Source of the DNA: Aeribacillus composti
Lineage (GTDB): Bacteria > Bacillota > Bacilli > Bacillales > Aeribacillaceae
Assembly (NCBI RefSeq): GCF_007827555.1
Contig: NZ_VISS01000025.1
Coordinates: forward strand, 1 to 64,000
DNA length: 64,000 bases
Direction of reading: 5' to 3'
Within the stretch, counting starts at the first letter, position 1. Every line of letters begins with the position of its first letter. The position numbers and the translations under genes are program-made. Shown piece after piece: positions 54,026 through 63,043 of the stretch. The notes under the pieces were generated by a model, which worked only from the letters and a program-made list of their open reading frames with translations, searched no databases and was not told where the DNA came from.

Positions 54026-55180
54026 TCATAATTCAGAAACTTTCAATCTCCCTGGGGTTCTTCCTGCGAGAAATAAATTACTTAATAGTGCCAAAATGAT
54101 TGTTCCAATTGTTAAAAAAACGACACCATGCCATCCGTAATTTTCCCATAAAAGGCCGGGAATCCAACCGCCGAGGCTTCCTCCTAAATAGAAAAACACC
54201 AAATATAAAGACGTAGCAGCTCCCCGTGAATCGGCGGCCATATCTGTCACATAAGCTGTTGTTGCTGATTGAGAAGCAAAATTTCCGAGCGTCAACAATG
54301 ATGATCCCACAACAAGCGCAGGAATCGTTGGCCAAAGCGTTATGAAAATACCGATTCCGCCAAGAATATGCCCCATACTCATTGTCCAACGCCGGCCAAT
54401 CTTATCAGATATCATGCCGGCTATAGGAGCGGAGAAAATGCCGAACGCATATGTAGCATAAAGCAACGAAATTTGTGTATTGCTTAACTGAAAAGGAGGT
54501 TGAGCAACATAAAAAGGAATATATGTGAAAAAGCTAATAAATGCGAAGAATTGCGAAAAACCTATAGTGAATGTACCTATCAGAGCAGGATTTTTAAAAT
54601 GTATGCCAAAACTTTGTTTCTTCCTTTCTCTTTGATAGTTAGGTTTAGGGAGATATTTCCAAACTAAAAAAGCAACGACCATGGAATACACCGCGATTAT
54701 TGAAAAAACAGTCCTCCAGGAAAATGTGTCGGCTATCGGTCCAGAAATAACCCGTCCCAGCAATCCGCCCGCCACATTAGCACTTACATATACTCCCATC
54801 ACTCTTCCACGTTGATTTAGAGGAAATTCTTCAGATACATATGCCATCATCACAGCCAAGATGCCAGGTATGATGAGACCATACATACATCTCCAAAATA
54901 AAATTGATGAAAATGATTCACTAATGTAAATCATCATACTCGGAAAAATTAATAATATACTTGCAAAAAGAATAACTTTTTTTCGATCCCATTGGTCCAA
55001 TAATTGAGCAAATACAAAAGATGACACGGCTAATGAAATAATGGTAATCGAAATAGCTGAGCTTGCCGTTGCTATCGATATATTAAATTCTTGAGTCCAC
55101 AACGGGAGTAGAGGCTGTGGTGCATAAAGAACAATGAACGCATTTGCTGTAGCTACAAAAATAATGAATAAACGTAACAT
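54026..55180 (-). CDS. major facilitator superfamily transporter
   Basis: A 384-aa MFS protein with 12 predicted membrane segments. Cytoplasmic-loop motif A appears as QLLDQWDRKKV between segments 2 and 3 and as MISDKIGRRW in the second half. It resembles the YnfM/AraJ-like DHA efflux group. Adjacent genes give no clue to substrate. It is monocistronic and read toward the bacteriocin locus; a role in peptide export is possible but unsupported. Confidence 0.85.
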   Translation of the reverse strand: MLRLFIIFVATANAFIVLYAPQPLLPLWTQEFNISIATASSAISITIISLAVSSFVFAQLLDQWDRKKVILFASILLIFPSMMIYISESFSSILFWRCMYGLIIPGILAVMMAYVSEEFPLNQRGRVMGVYVSANVAGGLLGRVISGPIADTFSWRTVFSIIAVYSMVVAFLVWKYLPKPNYQRERKKQSFGIHFKNPALIGTFTIGFSQFFAFISFFTYIPFYVAQPPFQLSNTQISLLYATYAFGIFSAPIAGMISDKIGRRWTMSMGHILGGIGIFITLWPTIPALVVGSSLLTLGNFASQSATTAYVTDMAADSRGAATSLYLVFFYLGGSLGGWIPGLLWENYGWHGVVFLTIGTIILALLSNLFLAGRTPGRLKVSEL

Positions 55181-55488
55181 ATAGTGACTACTCCTCCGCT
55201 ATCTTTTATTGTTGAAGTCATCTTTTTAAATGTTTACTGAGAGCATCGGCCGGTTCATATTCAATAATGCAGCCTATACAATGAATGACATCCTTATATG
55301 GAAAACAAATTACCGAGGATGAGAAGAGTTCTTTTCGTTTAACAAAAAAGTAACTCTTTTAAATAATTCGAGATACGAAAGAAATATCCTTCATTTTTTT
55401 ATCCTCACGCCTCTTTCAATCTATAATCGTTCCAAATATATAGAAAAAAGAACAGCCAACCATATGAATGCGGCTGCACTTTCGAATC

Positions 55489-55750
55489 CTATTTAATAGA
55501 ATCTACTTTTTTCGAAAATACAAATTCAGAGTCGCCAACGCCACTTATTCTATAAATCGTATCATTTTCCTCAAGAACAATATTGTCTCAGCCAATTCAC
55601 TTGAAATAACCGTTACTATCAGAGCCTGTATCAACCAATATCCGATTGTATTTGATAATTGAATTTTGAGCCACTCCGATCTAACTTTGCAACTGGTAAA
55701 TCTGCATAAATCTTGATGTCAAAAAAGCTTCCTTGTCTTATAATAGGCAT
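55489..55750 (-). pseudogene. retropepsin-like aspartyl protease, several frameshifts
   Basis: Starting at an ATG (MPIIRQGSFF) the minus strand encodes a small aspartyl protease-like domain: ILVDTGSDSN (active-site DTG), ISSELAETI, and ISGVGDSEFVFSKKVDSIK before a stop at 55,489. At least three single-base frameshifts separate these pieces. Small retropepsin-like proteins occur in bacilli. It is dead here. Confidence 0.6.
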
Positions 55751-56246
55751 AGGGGGTCAACCTTAAGTCGATAGATTGTTTGGCCGCTTACTTATTTCGA
55801 CATTTTCGGGAGTACTTCTTATTTAGTGCTTAGAAATCTTTGAGTCTGGATGAATAATATTTATAAAATTCATTCAATTTATTATTTTTAGTATTGTTCA
55901 AAATTAATGTAATATTAATGATGAAGAGAAAGGTAAAATTACAACACTAAACTCATACACTTGCTTAAATGCCTTGAACAAGAAACTAATTACAAAGCTT
56001 TGATTTATTTAGACTGCTAGCTTTTATCAGTATGGGAAACTTATTTGATATACCCAAAAACGTTAATTCCAGTAAAAATATCCAAAGTTAAGGTAAAAGA
56101 AAGTTATTCCAAAATTATCTAGGTAAGCTACCTTTTATCACGGATTCAGGTATCTATAGGATATATGGGTAAAGATATATTTTAAACATTACAACTGCTT
56201 ATAAAATTCTTAATAACCCAAAAATCTAAAGGAAGAAGGGAAAGCA
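55751..56246. other. upstream region of the five-gene AAA/radical-SAM locus
   Basis: A+T-rich spacer with no open gene. It must contain the promoter of the operon starting at 56,247. No obvious palindrome was found. Confidence 0.4.
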
Positions 56247-57887
56247 TTGAATTACTTAGTAAAGCAAAAAAGATTTGTAGCTAATTTGTTTAAAGCTAGA
56301 TTCCCATTTATATATATTCCAACTTGGGAAGAGCAAAGAGCACTAGCACTTATTAATGACATTGCCTATGATCAACAGTTGATTAAAACAACAAGAAAAT
56401 TATTTACTTGGAAGATTACGGAAGGGATTGTAGGAGAGGGTATACGTAAAGACGATACGAAGGTTCCTGTAAAAGCATTAGAATTTATTGAAAAGTATGA
56501 TGAGCCCGCTATTTTTGTACTGCAAGACTTCCATGTTTATTTTGGTGATCAAGGAAGATTACCAGATCTTCTTGTGATAAGAAAACTACGTGACATTGTA
56601 ATGAGTTTAAAACAAAGTGTTAATCCAAAGAATATTGTATTTTTATCTCCAATTCTTAAATTACCGCAAGATTTGGAGAAAGATATTACAATTGTTGATT
56701 TTCCTTTACCAACCTTTACTGAAATGAAGCAACTGCTTGATGAAATGATTGAAGTAAACCGACAAACAGGAAGAATTGAAATTAACTTAAATGAAGAAGA
56801 AAAAGAAAAACTCGTAAAAGCATCATTGGGTTTAACACTTTCGGAAGCCGAAAATGCCTTTGCACGGGCAATGGTTGATGATGGAAAATTATCAATCAAG
56901 GATGTTGAAGTGATCCTTCAAGAAAAAGAACAAATCATTAAGAAAACAGGGATACTAGAATTTATATCGAGTAATCTTAATATGGATGAAGTCGGTGGAT
57001 TAGAAAATTTAAAACGTTGGTTGAAAAAAAGAGATAAATCTTGGTTAGAGTCTGCGCAACAGTATGGTTTACCAGCTCCAAAGGGTGTGCTCATTACAGG
57101 TGTTCCAGGTTGTGGTAAAAGTTTAATAAGTAAAGCGATTAGTGGAATGTGGCAGCTTCCATTACTGCGATTAGATATTGGAAAAGTGTTTAGCGGCATT
57201 GTTGGTAGTAGTGAAGAAAATATGAGAAAAGCGATTCAAACAGCTGAAGCCATTGCTCCTTCCATCTTATGGATTGATGAAATCGAAAAAGGATTTAACG
57301 GAACTAGTTCATCTGGAGATAGCGGGACAAGTTCTCGTGTTTTTGGACACTTTTTAACTTGGATGCAAGAAAAAGAAAAATCCGTATTTGTAGTTGCCAC
57401 TGCAAACAATATATCGGCACTTCCTCCTGAAATGTTGCGAAAAGGTCGATTTGATGAAATTTTCTTTGTTGATTTACCAACACATAGAGAACGTATTGAA
57501 ATCTTCCGAGTTCATTTAAAGAAAAGATTAAATAACCCAAGCGTAAAAGGTAATTTTGAAATTAGTACTGAAAACCTGGAAAAATTGGCTGACATGACGG
57601 AGGGGTTTGTAGGAGCAGAGATTGAACAAGTTGTCATAAATGGATTATTTGAGGCATTTTATGAAGAACGAAGTGTTCAATTTAGTGATTTTGAAAAAGT
57701 TTCGAAATTAATTGTACCACTTGCGGTGACACAGGCTGAACAAATTAAAGAGATTCGTGAATGGGCTAGTGTTAGAGCGGTTGCGGCTACGCCTAGAGAA
57801 GATCGAGCGGAGTATTGCGAATCAAATAGCTCTAACATGGATATGGATATTAAGTCCACTCGTGGCGGTCGTGCGATTGACTTTTAA
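56247..57887 (+). CDS. Ycf46-type AAA ATPase
   Basis: The 546-aa protein has a non-ATPase N-terminal half (residues 1-250) and a C-terminal AAA domain. Walker A is GVPGCGKS (285-292), Walker B LWIDEIE (341-347), and the second region of homology with arginine finger is LRKGRFDEIF. The pattern TSSRVFGHFLTWMQEK is that of the Ycf46 family of cyanobacteria, plastids and some Firmicutes. Biological function is unknown; as an AAA it probably remodels a partner. TTG start after AGGAAGAAGGG. It ends in GGRAIDF, a motif shared with the HhH protein three genes on. First of five tightly packed genes. Confidence 0.88.
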   Translation: MNYLVKQKRFVANLFKARFPFIYIPTWEEQRALALINDIAYDQQLIKTTRKLFTWKITEGIVGEGIRKDDTKVPVKALEFIEKYDEPAIFVLQDFHVYFGDQGRLPDLLVIRKLRDIVMSLKQSVNPKNIVFLSPILKLPQDLEKDITIVDFPLPTFTEMKQLLDEMIEVNRQTGRIEINLNEEEKEKLVKASLGLTLSEAENAFARAMVDDGKLSIKDVEVILQEKEQIIKKTGILEFISSNLNMDEVGGLENLKRWLKKRDKSWLESAQQYGLPAPKGVLITGVPGCGKSLISKAISGMWQLPLLRLDIGKVFSGIVGSSEENMRKAIQTAEAIAPSILWIDEIEKGFNGTSSSGDSGTSSRVFGHFLTWMQEKEKSVFVVATANNISALPPEMLRKGRFDEIFFVDLPTHRERIEIFRVHLKKRLNNPSVKGNFEISTENLEKLADMTEGFVGAEIEQVVINGLFEAFYEERSVQFSDFEKVSKLIVPLAVTQAEQIKEIREWASVRAVAATPREDRAEYCESNSSNMDMDIKSTRGGRAIDF

Positions 57888-57905
57888 TAGAAGTAGGTGA
57901 ATGAA

Positions 57906-58352
57906 TTGAGCATTGAACTTTTGTTAGTTCCAATTGGTATTGCAACAATTAGTTCGATTAAAGCCTTTGCAAATCAAAAAAATGATTCCTTTATCATTCC
58001 AACGATTATGAAGAAAGAAGATTTACTTCAAAAATCGATTGAACAGTATGGTTGCAAAGTGACAAAATTGACTGAACAAAATTACCAAACGACAATTGAA
58101 GATCTTCAAATTTATTTTCAACTAACTGAACAGGGGTATTTTGAAGCGATATTTAACAATAGTGTTGACACACAAGCTGCCATGGAATTTATTGAAAATT
58201 TACAGACAGAATACAAATATCTAATACAACAAGAAACTTATCAACATTTACTGAAACAAGCAGCAGAACATGGCCTACATCTGGAATCGGAAATTATGCA
58301 AGAAGACCGAACAATTGTTTTAACTTTTAATGTCAACAATATTTCTAAATAG
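57906..58352 (+). CDS. DUF1257 (Ycf35-like) protein
   Basis: A 148-aa protein of the DUF1257/Ycf35 family, recognisable from its domain plan: ferredoxin-like N-terminal half and the C-terminal YQHLLKQAAEHGLHLESE region. Ycf35 and Ycf46 homologues are conserved together in cyanobacteria without a known biochemical role. TTG at 57906 is chosen because AGGTG is correctly spaced; a GTG nine bases earlier has no ribosome site. Eighteen bases after the ATPase stop. Confidence 0.75.
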   Translation: MSIELLLVPIGIATISSIKAFANQKNDSFIIPTIMKKEDLLQKSIEQYGCKVTKLTEQNYQTTIEDLQIYFQLTEQGYFEAIFNNSVDTQAAMEFIENLQTEYKYLIQQETYQHLLKQAAEHGLHLESEIMQEDRTIVLTFNVNNISK

Positions 58353-58360
58353 GTGATGCT

Positions 58361-58573
58361 ATGGGAACCAAAAAAATACAGATCAAATTGACAGAAGACG
58401 GTAAAATCTTTGCGGAAACAATTGGCATGAAGGGACAAGAATGCATCAAGTATATTGACCTTTTGGAGAAACTACTCGAATCGGAAACAGTTGATTCAAA
58501 TTATAAAGAAGAATATTTTCAATTTGAAGAAACTATAACTGAACAAAATAAATTGAAGCTAAAGGAGGAGTGA
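58361..58573 (+). CDS. DUF2997 protein
   Basis: A 70-aa protein with the DUF2997 pattern: beta strand KKIQIKLTEDGKI, then ETIGMKGQECIKYIDLLEKLL with a conserved Cys at residue 28. DUF2997 occurs with DUF1257 and Ycf46 homologues. It may be a small partner or a substrate of the other proteins. Function unknown. Nine bases after the DUF1257 stop, with ribosome site TAGGTGATGCT. Confidence 0.75.
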   Translation: MGTKKIQIKLTEDGKIFAETIGMKGQECIKYIDLLEKLLESETVDSNYKEEYFQFEETITEQNKLKLKEE

Positions 58574-59290
58574 ATGATGCGGAGTATAACTGAGAAGGGG
58601 ATAGGTTGGGAATTACGTAACTCCATCTGGATGCTATGGGTCTTTTTCCCTTTTGCTTTTTTTAATTATATTTCTTTTTTCTATGCAGCTTTCAGAGTAA
58701 GACAAAGAAAATGGTTTTTTGCAGGACTCATATATACTTTACCTTTTATCATATTTTTAATTGCAGAAGAAGGACATTTCTTATTTGATATCGCGTTTGC
58801 ATTAGCACTTATTAGTTGGGTTTCTTCCATCTTTCATGTTTTTAGAATTAGACCTGAATATTTACTCCGTCTTGAATCACAGCAAAAAGTACAAGAAAAA
58901 AATTTAAAGCAATTAAAAGAAGCTATTGCGAAAGAACATATCCTTGAATCGAATGATGAACAGCAAGTGATTTCTCCAAAGGAAGAATTTATAAACCCAA
59001 TGCAGCCATCAATTGAAAACGAAAGCGTAAGTAAACGAATCGATGTCAATCATGCTTCAGCAGATGAAATTGCAAAGGTACCTGGGGTTGGATTGATTTT
59101 TGCGAAAAAAATACTTGCAGAGAGAGAAAGGGTAGGATTCTTTCAAAATTTCGAACACTTTATCCAAGTTCTTGGGATTAAGCCTCATGTAGCTGAAAAA
59201 ATGAGACCATATTTACAGTTTAATACTGACGATAATAATCAAGGAAATCAAAAGAAAAAAATGGAACGAGGAAGAGTTGTGGACTTTTGA
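58574..59290 (+). CDS. membrane protein with C-terminal helix-hairpin-helix domain
   Basis: A 238-aa protein. Residues 15-95 hold three hydrophobic segments, 98-145 a charged coiled linker, and about 153-215 a ComEA-type helix-hairpin-helix motif (VNHASADEIAKVPGVG and AKKILAERE). HhH motifs bind DNA backbone or mediate protein contacts. The C-terminus is ERGRVVDF, matching the GR-x-x-DF tail of the AAA ATPase. GGAGGAG ribosome site. Its stop overlaps the start of the radical SAM gene. Function unknown. Confidence 0.8.
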   Translation: MMRSITEKGIGWELRNSIWMLWVFFPFAFFNYISFFYAAFRVRQRKWFFAGLIYTLPFIIFLIAEEGHFLFDIAFALALISWVSSIFHVFRIRPEYLLRLESQQKVQEKNLKQLKEAIAKEHILESNDEQQVISPKEEFINPMQPSIENESVSKRIDVNHASADEIAKVPGVGLIFAKKILAERERVGFFQNFEHFIQVLGIKPHVAEKMRPYLQFNTDDNNQGNQKKKMERGRVVDF

Positions 59291-59913
59291 TGGAACTGTA
59301 CATACATCGTTATATTCCAGTTACTGAAGTGGAAGGACCAGGCAAAAGATTTGCAATTTGGGTACAAGGTTGTTCAATTCGTTGTAAAGGGTGTGCCGTT
59401 CCTTGGACTTGGGTAAATGAAAACGGTACAAAAATGAATGTGGAGAATTTATTTGAATTCATTAAAGATAGTAAAGAGCAAAACGAGATTGAAGGCGTCA
59501 CATTTCTTGGAGGAGAACCGTTTGATCAAGCTGAAGCCTTAGGGGAACTAGGAAGAAAAGTGAAACAACTCGGCTTAACAGTTATGACATTTACAGGGTA
59601 TTTATATGATGATTTGAAAAAACAAAAACAAAATCAACAGCTGCTATCAGTGACAGATTTGCTAATCGATGGACCTTTTATCGAAGAAAAATTAGATTTA
59701 AGCCGTCCTTGGGTTGGTTCATCCAATCAAAACTATCATTTCCTCACGGATGTTTATAAACATTTAGAAACGAACTTTCATCAATTTCAAAATAAAATTG
59801 AAATTCGAATTTCTCAAAATGGTACAATCTCAGTGAACGGAATGGCAACGAAAGATACATTGAAAGAAATATTGAATCAGCACACTTTTAAACGTATCCG
59901 ATCAAATACTTAA
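59290..59913 (+). CDS. NrdG-like radical SAM activating-enzyme homologue
   Basis: A 207-aa enzyme with the [4Fe-4S]/SAM cysteines in QGCSIRCKGC (CxxxCxxC, around residues 28-35) and GGEPF for SAM binding. This is the plan of NrdG and other small glycyl-radical activating enzymes. No glycyl-radical enzyme is encoded nearby, so its target may be one of the partner proteins here. ATG at 59290 overlaps the preceding TGA (TGATG), showing translational coupling. Last gene of the five. Confidence 0.85.
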   Translation: MELYIHRYIPVTEVEGPGKRFAIWVQGCSIRCKGCAVPWTWVNENGTKMNVENLFEFIKDSKEQNEIEGVTFLGGEPFDQAEALGELGRKVKQLGLTVMTFTGYLYDDLKKQKQNQQLLSVTDLLIDGPFIEEKLDLSRPWVGSSNQNYHFLTDVYKHLETNFHQFQNKIEIRISQNGTISVNGMATKDTLKEILNQHTFKRIRSNT

Positions 59914-59968
59914 TTTTTATTTGTTAGGTGCACTTGATAAAGAAACAATAGATAATCCCCTACCTTTC

Positions 59969-60016
59969 AGGTACCGTCAAAAATTTTGTGTAATACAAGA
60001 TAGATAGGGGGTCTCT
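59969..60016. repeat. dispersed repeat, copy 2 (IS-end-like)
   Basis: GGTACCGTCAAAAATTTTGT followed by GATAGATAGGGGGTCT matches the block at 3,325-3,372 with a few changes. It lies directly before MITE copy B. Confidence 0.6.
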
Positions 60017-60043
60017 GAAATGGATTTGGAATGTTTCTCCACA

Positions 60044-60167
60044 CGGGGCTGTCCAGAAAATCAAATCCCCATAAAAAACAAAAAATCATAAACATCGATA
60101 TATCAACGTTTCTAAAACATCAAAGGGGGCGTCAATAAGTAGTAAAAACGACTTATTAGACACCCCC
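60044..60167 (-). mobile_element. MITE-like element, copy B
   Basis: The reverse complement reads GGGGGTGTCTAATAAGTCG to GGACAGCCCC and matches copy A (37,117-37,225) over most of its length, with a larger A/T-rich middle. Flanking TCCACA/TGTGGA extends the end symmetry. Confidence 0.7.
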
Positions 60168-60322
60168 ATGTGGAAAGTGGGAATCCTCCTATTTTTTTGA
60201 TTTGCATTATTTAGTTCTTCAAACATTTGCTCGAGGGCTGCTTGTACTTCGGCCAATCCTGGCAACTTTCGCTCTGCCCATTTCTCATTAGCTGATACAG
60301 GATTAATTTACCAAATCCTCAA

Positions 60323-60619
60323 TCATAAGGGTGTGGTTGCCAGGTCATTTTCACCTAGGCAATCGATTACTTTCTCGTATACCAACCGGCGGCAGATGTT
60401 ATTGCGAAGCTTTATAATGCAGGATGATAGGCTTATTTTTTTCATTGTTGCTTTATATAAACTAATTTCACCAGTTGTATGTTCGGAGTCTGCGGAATCA
60501 GCCACAAAATTTTCATTTAATGATATAGTCCAAATCTCTTCGTTATGTCTCATTAAAACAACAGCAAGAGTACCAAACTGAGTAATATGATCCCAGTAAA
60601 ATAATTTCCTTTTTACCAT
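60323..60619 (-). CDS. possible small protein, decayed region
   Basis: A 98-codon minus-strand frame starts with ATG overlapping the stop of a pseudogene upstream (ATGGTAA), which suggests it was once the next gene of an operon. Sequence such as HNEEIWTISLNENF looks protein-like, and the C-terminal part is basic. No ribosome site is convincing and no family is recognised. It may be a remnant. Confidence 0.35.
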   Translation of the reverse strand: MVKRKLFYWDHITQFGTLAVVLMRHNEEIWTISLNENFVADSADSEHTTGEISLYKATMKKISLSSCIIKLRNNICRRLVYEKVIDCLGENDLATTPL

Positions 60620-61000
60620 TTATGAGTAACAGAAATTCCTTCTGAATGGCTCACAACCTCAACGTTATTTCCTTGCCATCGACCATGGATTTCAGCCCCG
60701 ACATAATAATAGAACCTTCCGTTTCCGCGATCACCATAAGTCCAGATAAATTGTTGAATCGTATGATCAACGGTTTTATATGTAACGGCGGCAATAACAT
60801 TCGCTAACTATTCCACTTTAAAATTCCCCATCTGTTTTATAGGGAAGCCTTTCTTTTGGACGAGACAGAATTCCGTAATAAGACCTCAAGTAAACGGCAT
60901 CCCCACTCTAATTGATAATACATGTTTAAAATCAGGCGATATACTTATGATATTTTTAACTTTTTTACCATTTGCAACAAACAATCCCTCATTGACTACT
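60613..61000 (-). pseudogene. unrecognised gene with two in-frame stops
   Basis: The minus strand reads as a continuous protein (GLFVANGKKVKNIISISPDF, then VQKKGFPIKQMGNFKVE and IQQFIWTYGDRGNG, ending VTHKW at 60,613) if two stop codons, near 60,888 and 60,810, are read through. It looks like the bulk of a small extracytoplasmic protein of bacilli, now inactive. I do not recognise the family. Confidence 0.55.
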
Positions 61001-61133
61001 TATTCCATCCAATTTCTGGATGATGTGTCTCAAACCCTAGGATATTTTACTTAAAATAGAAAGTTTTAGGTAGATTATTTAAATTTTTCCTTATAATCAT
61101 TTAACTATTTATTTAAAAAGCCGATTATAAATA

Positions 61134-61499
61134 ATGAAATTGTTTGGTTTTCAATTTAATTATCACTTTGATGACTATTGTGTGCAGAAAAGCTTTGCGG
61201 AAGACCAACCAAACATGAACTCTGCAAGTTCCGATTTTTGCAATTACGGGATATCTGGAAGTAGGTACGCTTTTTACATAGCACGAATCACAATATTAAT
61301 TTGGTCCAAACCCGTACTACTATAGTTCGTTTGTTGATACTTTAAAAAAACAACACAACGCAGACTGGAAACTGGCGATTTTAACTATGGCAATCACATT
61401 TTAATCGTCGATTTAAAAACAGGTAAATCAATCGATTTCTTTAGTGCGTTGAATTTTTACTATGGAAGCAAAGTGGAACCATTGCCTTCCATTAATTAG
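61134..61499 (+). pseudogene. decayed gene upstream of the 309-aa protein gene
   Basis: An ATG opens a frame starting MKLFGFQFNYHF that dies by frameshift, and the C-terminal part (NYGNHILIVDLKTGKSIDFF, ending PLPSIN) is in another frame before TAG at 61,499. Only 16 bp separate it from the next gene, so the two were probably co-transcribed. Family unknown. Confidence 0.5.
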
Positions 61500-61515
61500 A
61501 TAGGAGGGAATAACC

Positions 61516-62445
61516 GTGAAAATTGATCTTGGATATATCGGAGCAATAGTCGCTCGAAATAGAGCCAAAATGCCACCCGTACACGAAATCAAAAATCCAT
61601 TGGCCGGACAACAAGTGGAAGTCAACCGAAACGGACAAGCCTATAAACTTACGATTTCGGATGAAATCAAACAAGTTCAAGGCTTGATGGCCATACCGAT
61701 GGAAAAGTTTTTTCACGTAGAAAACGTTGACCCTTCTGATATTTTCTCTTATCGGCCAAAGGATCAATGGCTTGTGTTCAGCCAATATTTATATGAATCC
61801 AAATACTTCGATTCGCTAAGTAATGAAGAAGTAAAAAAAGTAGAATCCATCTTACAACACATAACGGACGGAGTAGATAGTTTGTCGCCATATCTAGGGA
61901 TTAGCCTTTTTGGAATTAGTAAAGAACAACAGCATTCTTATGAAGCCCATCTTGAATTGGCTTCTTCAACAGCTGCACTTCAATACTTCAGTGATACGTT
62001 TTTAAGCGGTGATGTAAAAAAAGGATTTGATCAACTGATTCAAGATTATGTCCGCCACAATACGAAAATAGCCATAAATCACCAATCGGTAGAGGAGCGA
62101 TTCATCGCAGCACGAGCCAAAATCAGGTCACTAAATGCTCCTTTAACATACCAACAAAGCCGTGAGCTGTCCATGACGAATAAACTTGGGAAAACGGTAT
62201 ATACACAAGCAGAAATTGAATCAGTCATCAAAAATTATCAAGAAATGTTTGAGAGCATTCAAAATGAAGAAGATTTGTCTGGAGTGCTTGCAAAAGCAAA
62301 AGAACAACTGCTTTCATTTGCTACGAAAGGCATCTCACCAAGGGATATAGATTACCAATTGGCAAGAGATTTTGTTGCACAGCGTGCCGATGACACATTC
62401 AATCGAATTGAGAATTACTGGCGTATGTTATTGCAAGAAAAATAA
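61516..62445 (+). CDS. hypothetical protein, function unknown
   Basis: A 309-aa soluble, mainly helical protein, rich in Gln, Glu, Lys and Ser. No membrane span, signal peptide or catalytic motif is visible. The N-terminus (MKIDLGYIGAIVARNRAKMPP) includes a short basic patch. GTG start follows TAGGAGGG. It lies between pseudogenes and a recombinase relic, so it probably belongs to an integrated element. I do not recognise the family. Confidence 0.6.
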   Translation: MKIDLGYIGAIVARNRAKMPPVHEIKNPLAGQQVEVNRNGQAYKLTISDEIKQVQGLMAIPMEKFFHVENVDPSDIFSYRPKDQWLVFSQYLYESKYFDSLSNEEVKKVESILQHITDGVDSLSPYLGISLFGISKEQQHSYEAHLELASSTAALQYFSDTFLSGDVKKGFDQLIQDYVRHNTKIAINHQSVEERFIAARAKIRSLNAPLTYQQSRELSMTNKLGKTVYTQAEIESVIKNYQEMFESIQNEEDLSGVLAKAKEQLLSFATKGISPRDIDYQLARDFVAQRADDTFNRIENYWRMLLQEK

Positions 62446-62499
62446 ATTGTTCATTTGATCCGTGTTAAAAGATAGGGGGAAGTTTTTGCACTTTTTAAC

Positions 62500-62805
62500 A
62501 AAAGTTGAGCAAAATATGGAAAAAGCTCAACCAACAGAAAATTGCTTGCAATGAAAATTACCGTTTAATAACTGAAGAAATCAATAATCTGCTTTCGAAT
62601 AAACTGAAGCTTAAGCTGGAAAAATCTACTATCAATCCAAACGTGAACGAAAGAAATATGAGGAAAGACTACAAAATGATTTAATAGACATTTCAATGAA
62701 CTAACTTCTGAGATGCTTCACCGTTTGGTTGATCGAATCGAAATAAAAGAAGATGTTTCACCAAAGATTTATTATCATTTCAAAAATGATGTTTTAAAAG
62801 AATAA
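62500..62805 (+). pseudogene. large serine recombinase, C-terminal relic
   Basis: The plus strand encodes pieces of the C-terminal region of a large serine recombinase: ITEEINNLLSNK, then KIYYQSKRERKKYEERLQND, and finally ELTSEMLHRLVDRIEIKED with PKIYYHF before a stop at 62,805. Frameshifts separate the pieces, and the catalytic N-terminal domain is missing. It marks an old integrated element. Confidence 0.7.
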
Positions 62806-62816
62806 AAGATATAGGA

Positions 62817-62850
62817 AAAGCACGTTTCATGATTTCCAGAAACGTGCTTT
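62817..62850. terminator. hairpin terminator after the recombinase relic
   Basis: AAAGCACGTTTC and GAAACGTGCTTT are perfect 12-bp complements with a 10-base loop, 11 bp after the relic's stop. The downstream side is only weakly T-rich. The rest of 62,851-63,043 is spacer. Confidence 0.6.
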
Positions 62851-63043
62851 CAGCTTATCGACAAAGTCGACAAACTGAGATTAGTTTAAAAAACTAATCT
62901 TTTTGATTCCATTAAAAACGAGTTACGAGTGGCATAGGGGGATACCGCGATAATAAAGAAAAAGCTGAGGTTCTATGAATTAAGACTTCATATTTTAGTG
63001 TTTATGATAAATTAAATCAGTTTCGTAACTATCACCGCTGTAA

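Noticed and set aside
61134-61325. 63-codon frame as an intact small gene
   Set aside because: Its natural C-terminus continues in another frame up to 61,499, so it is a frameshifted gene.
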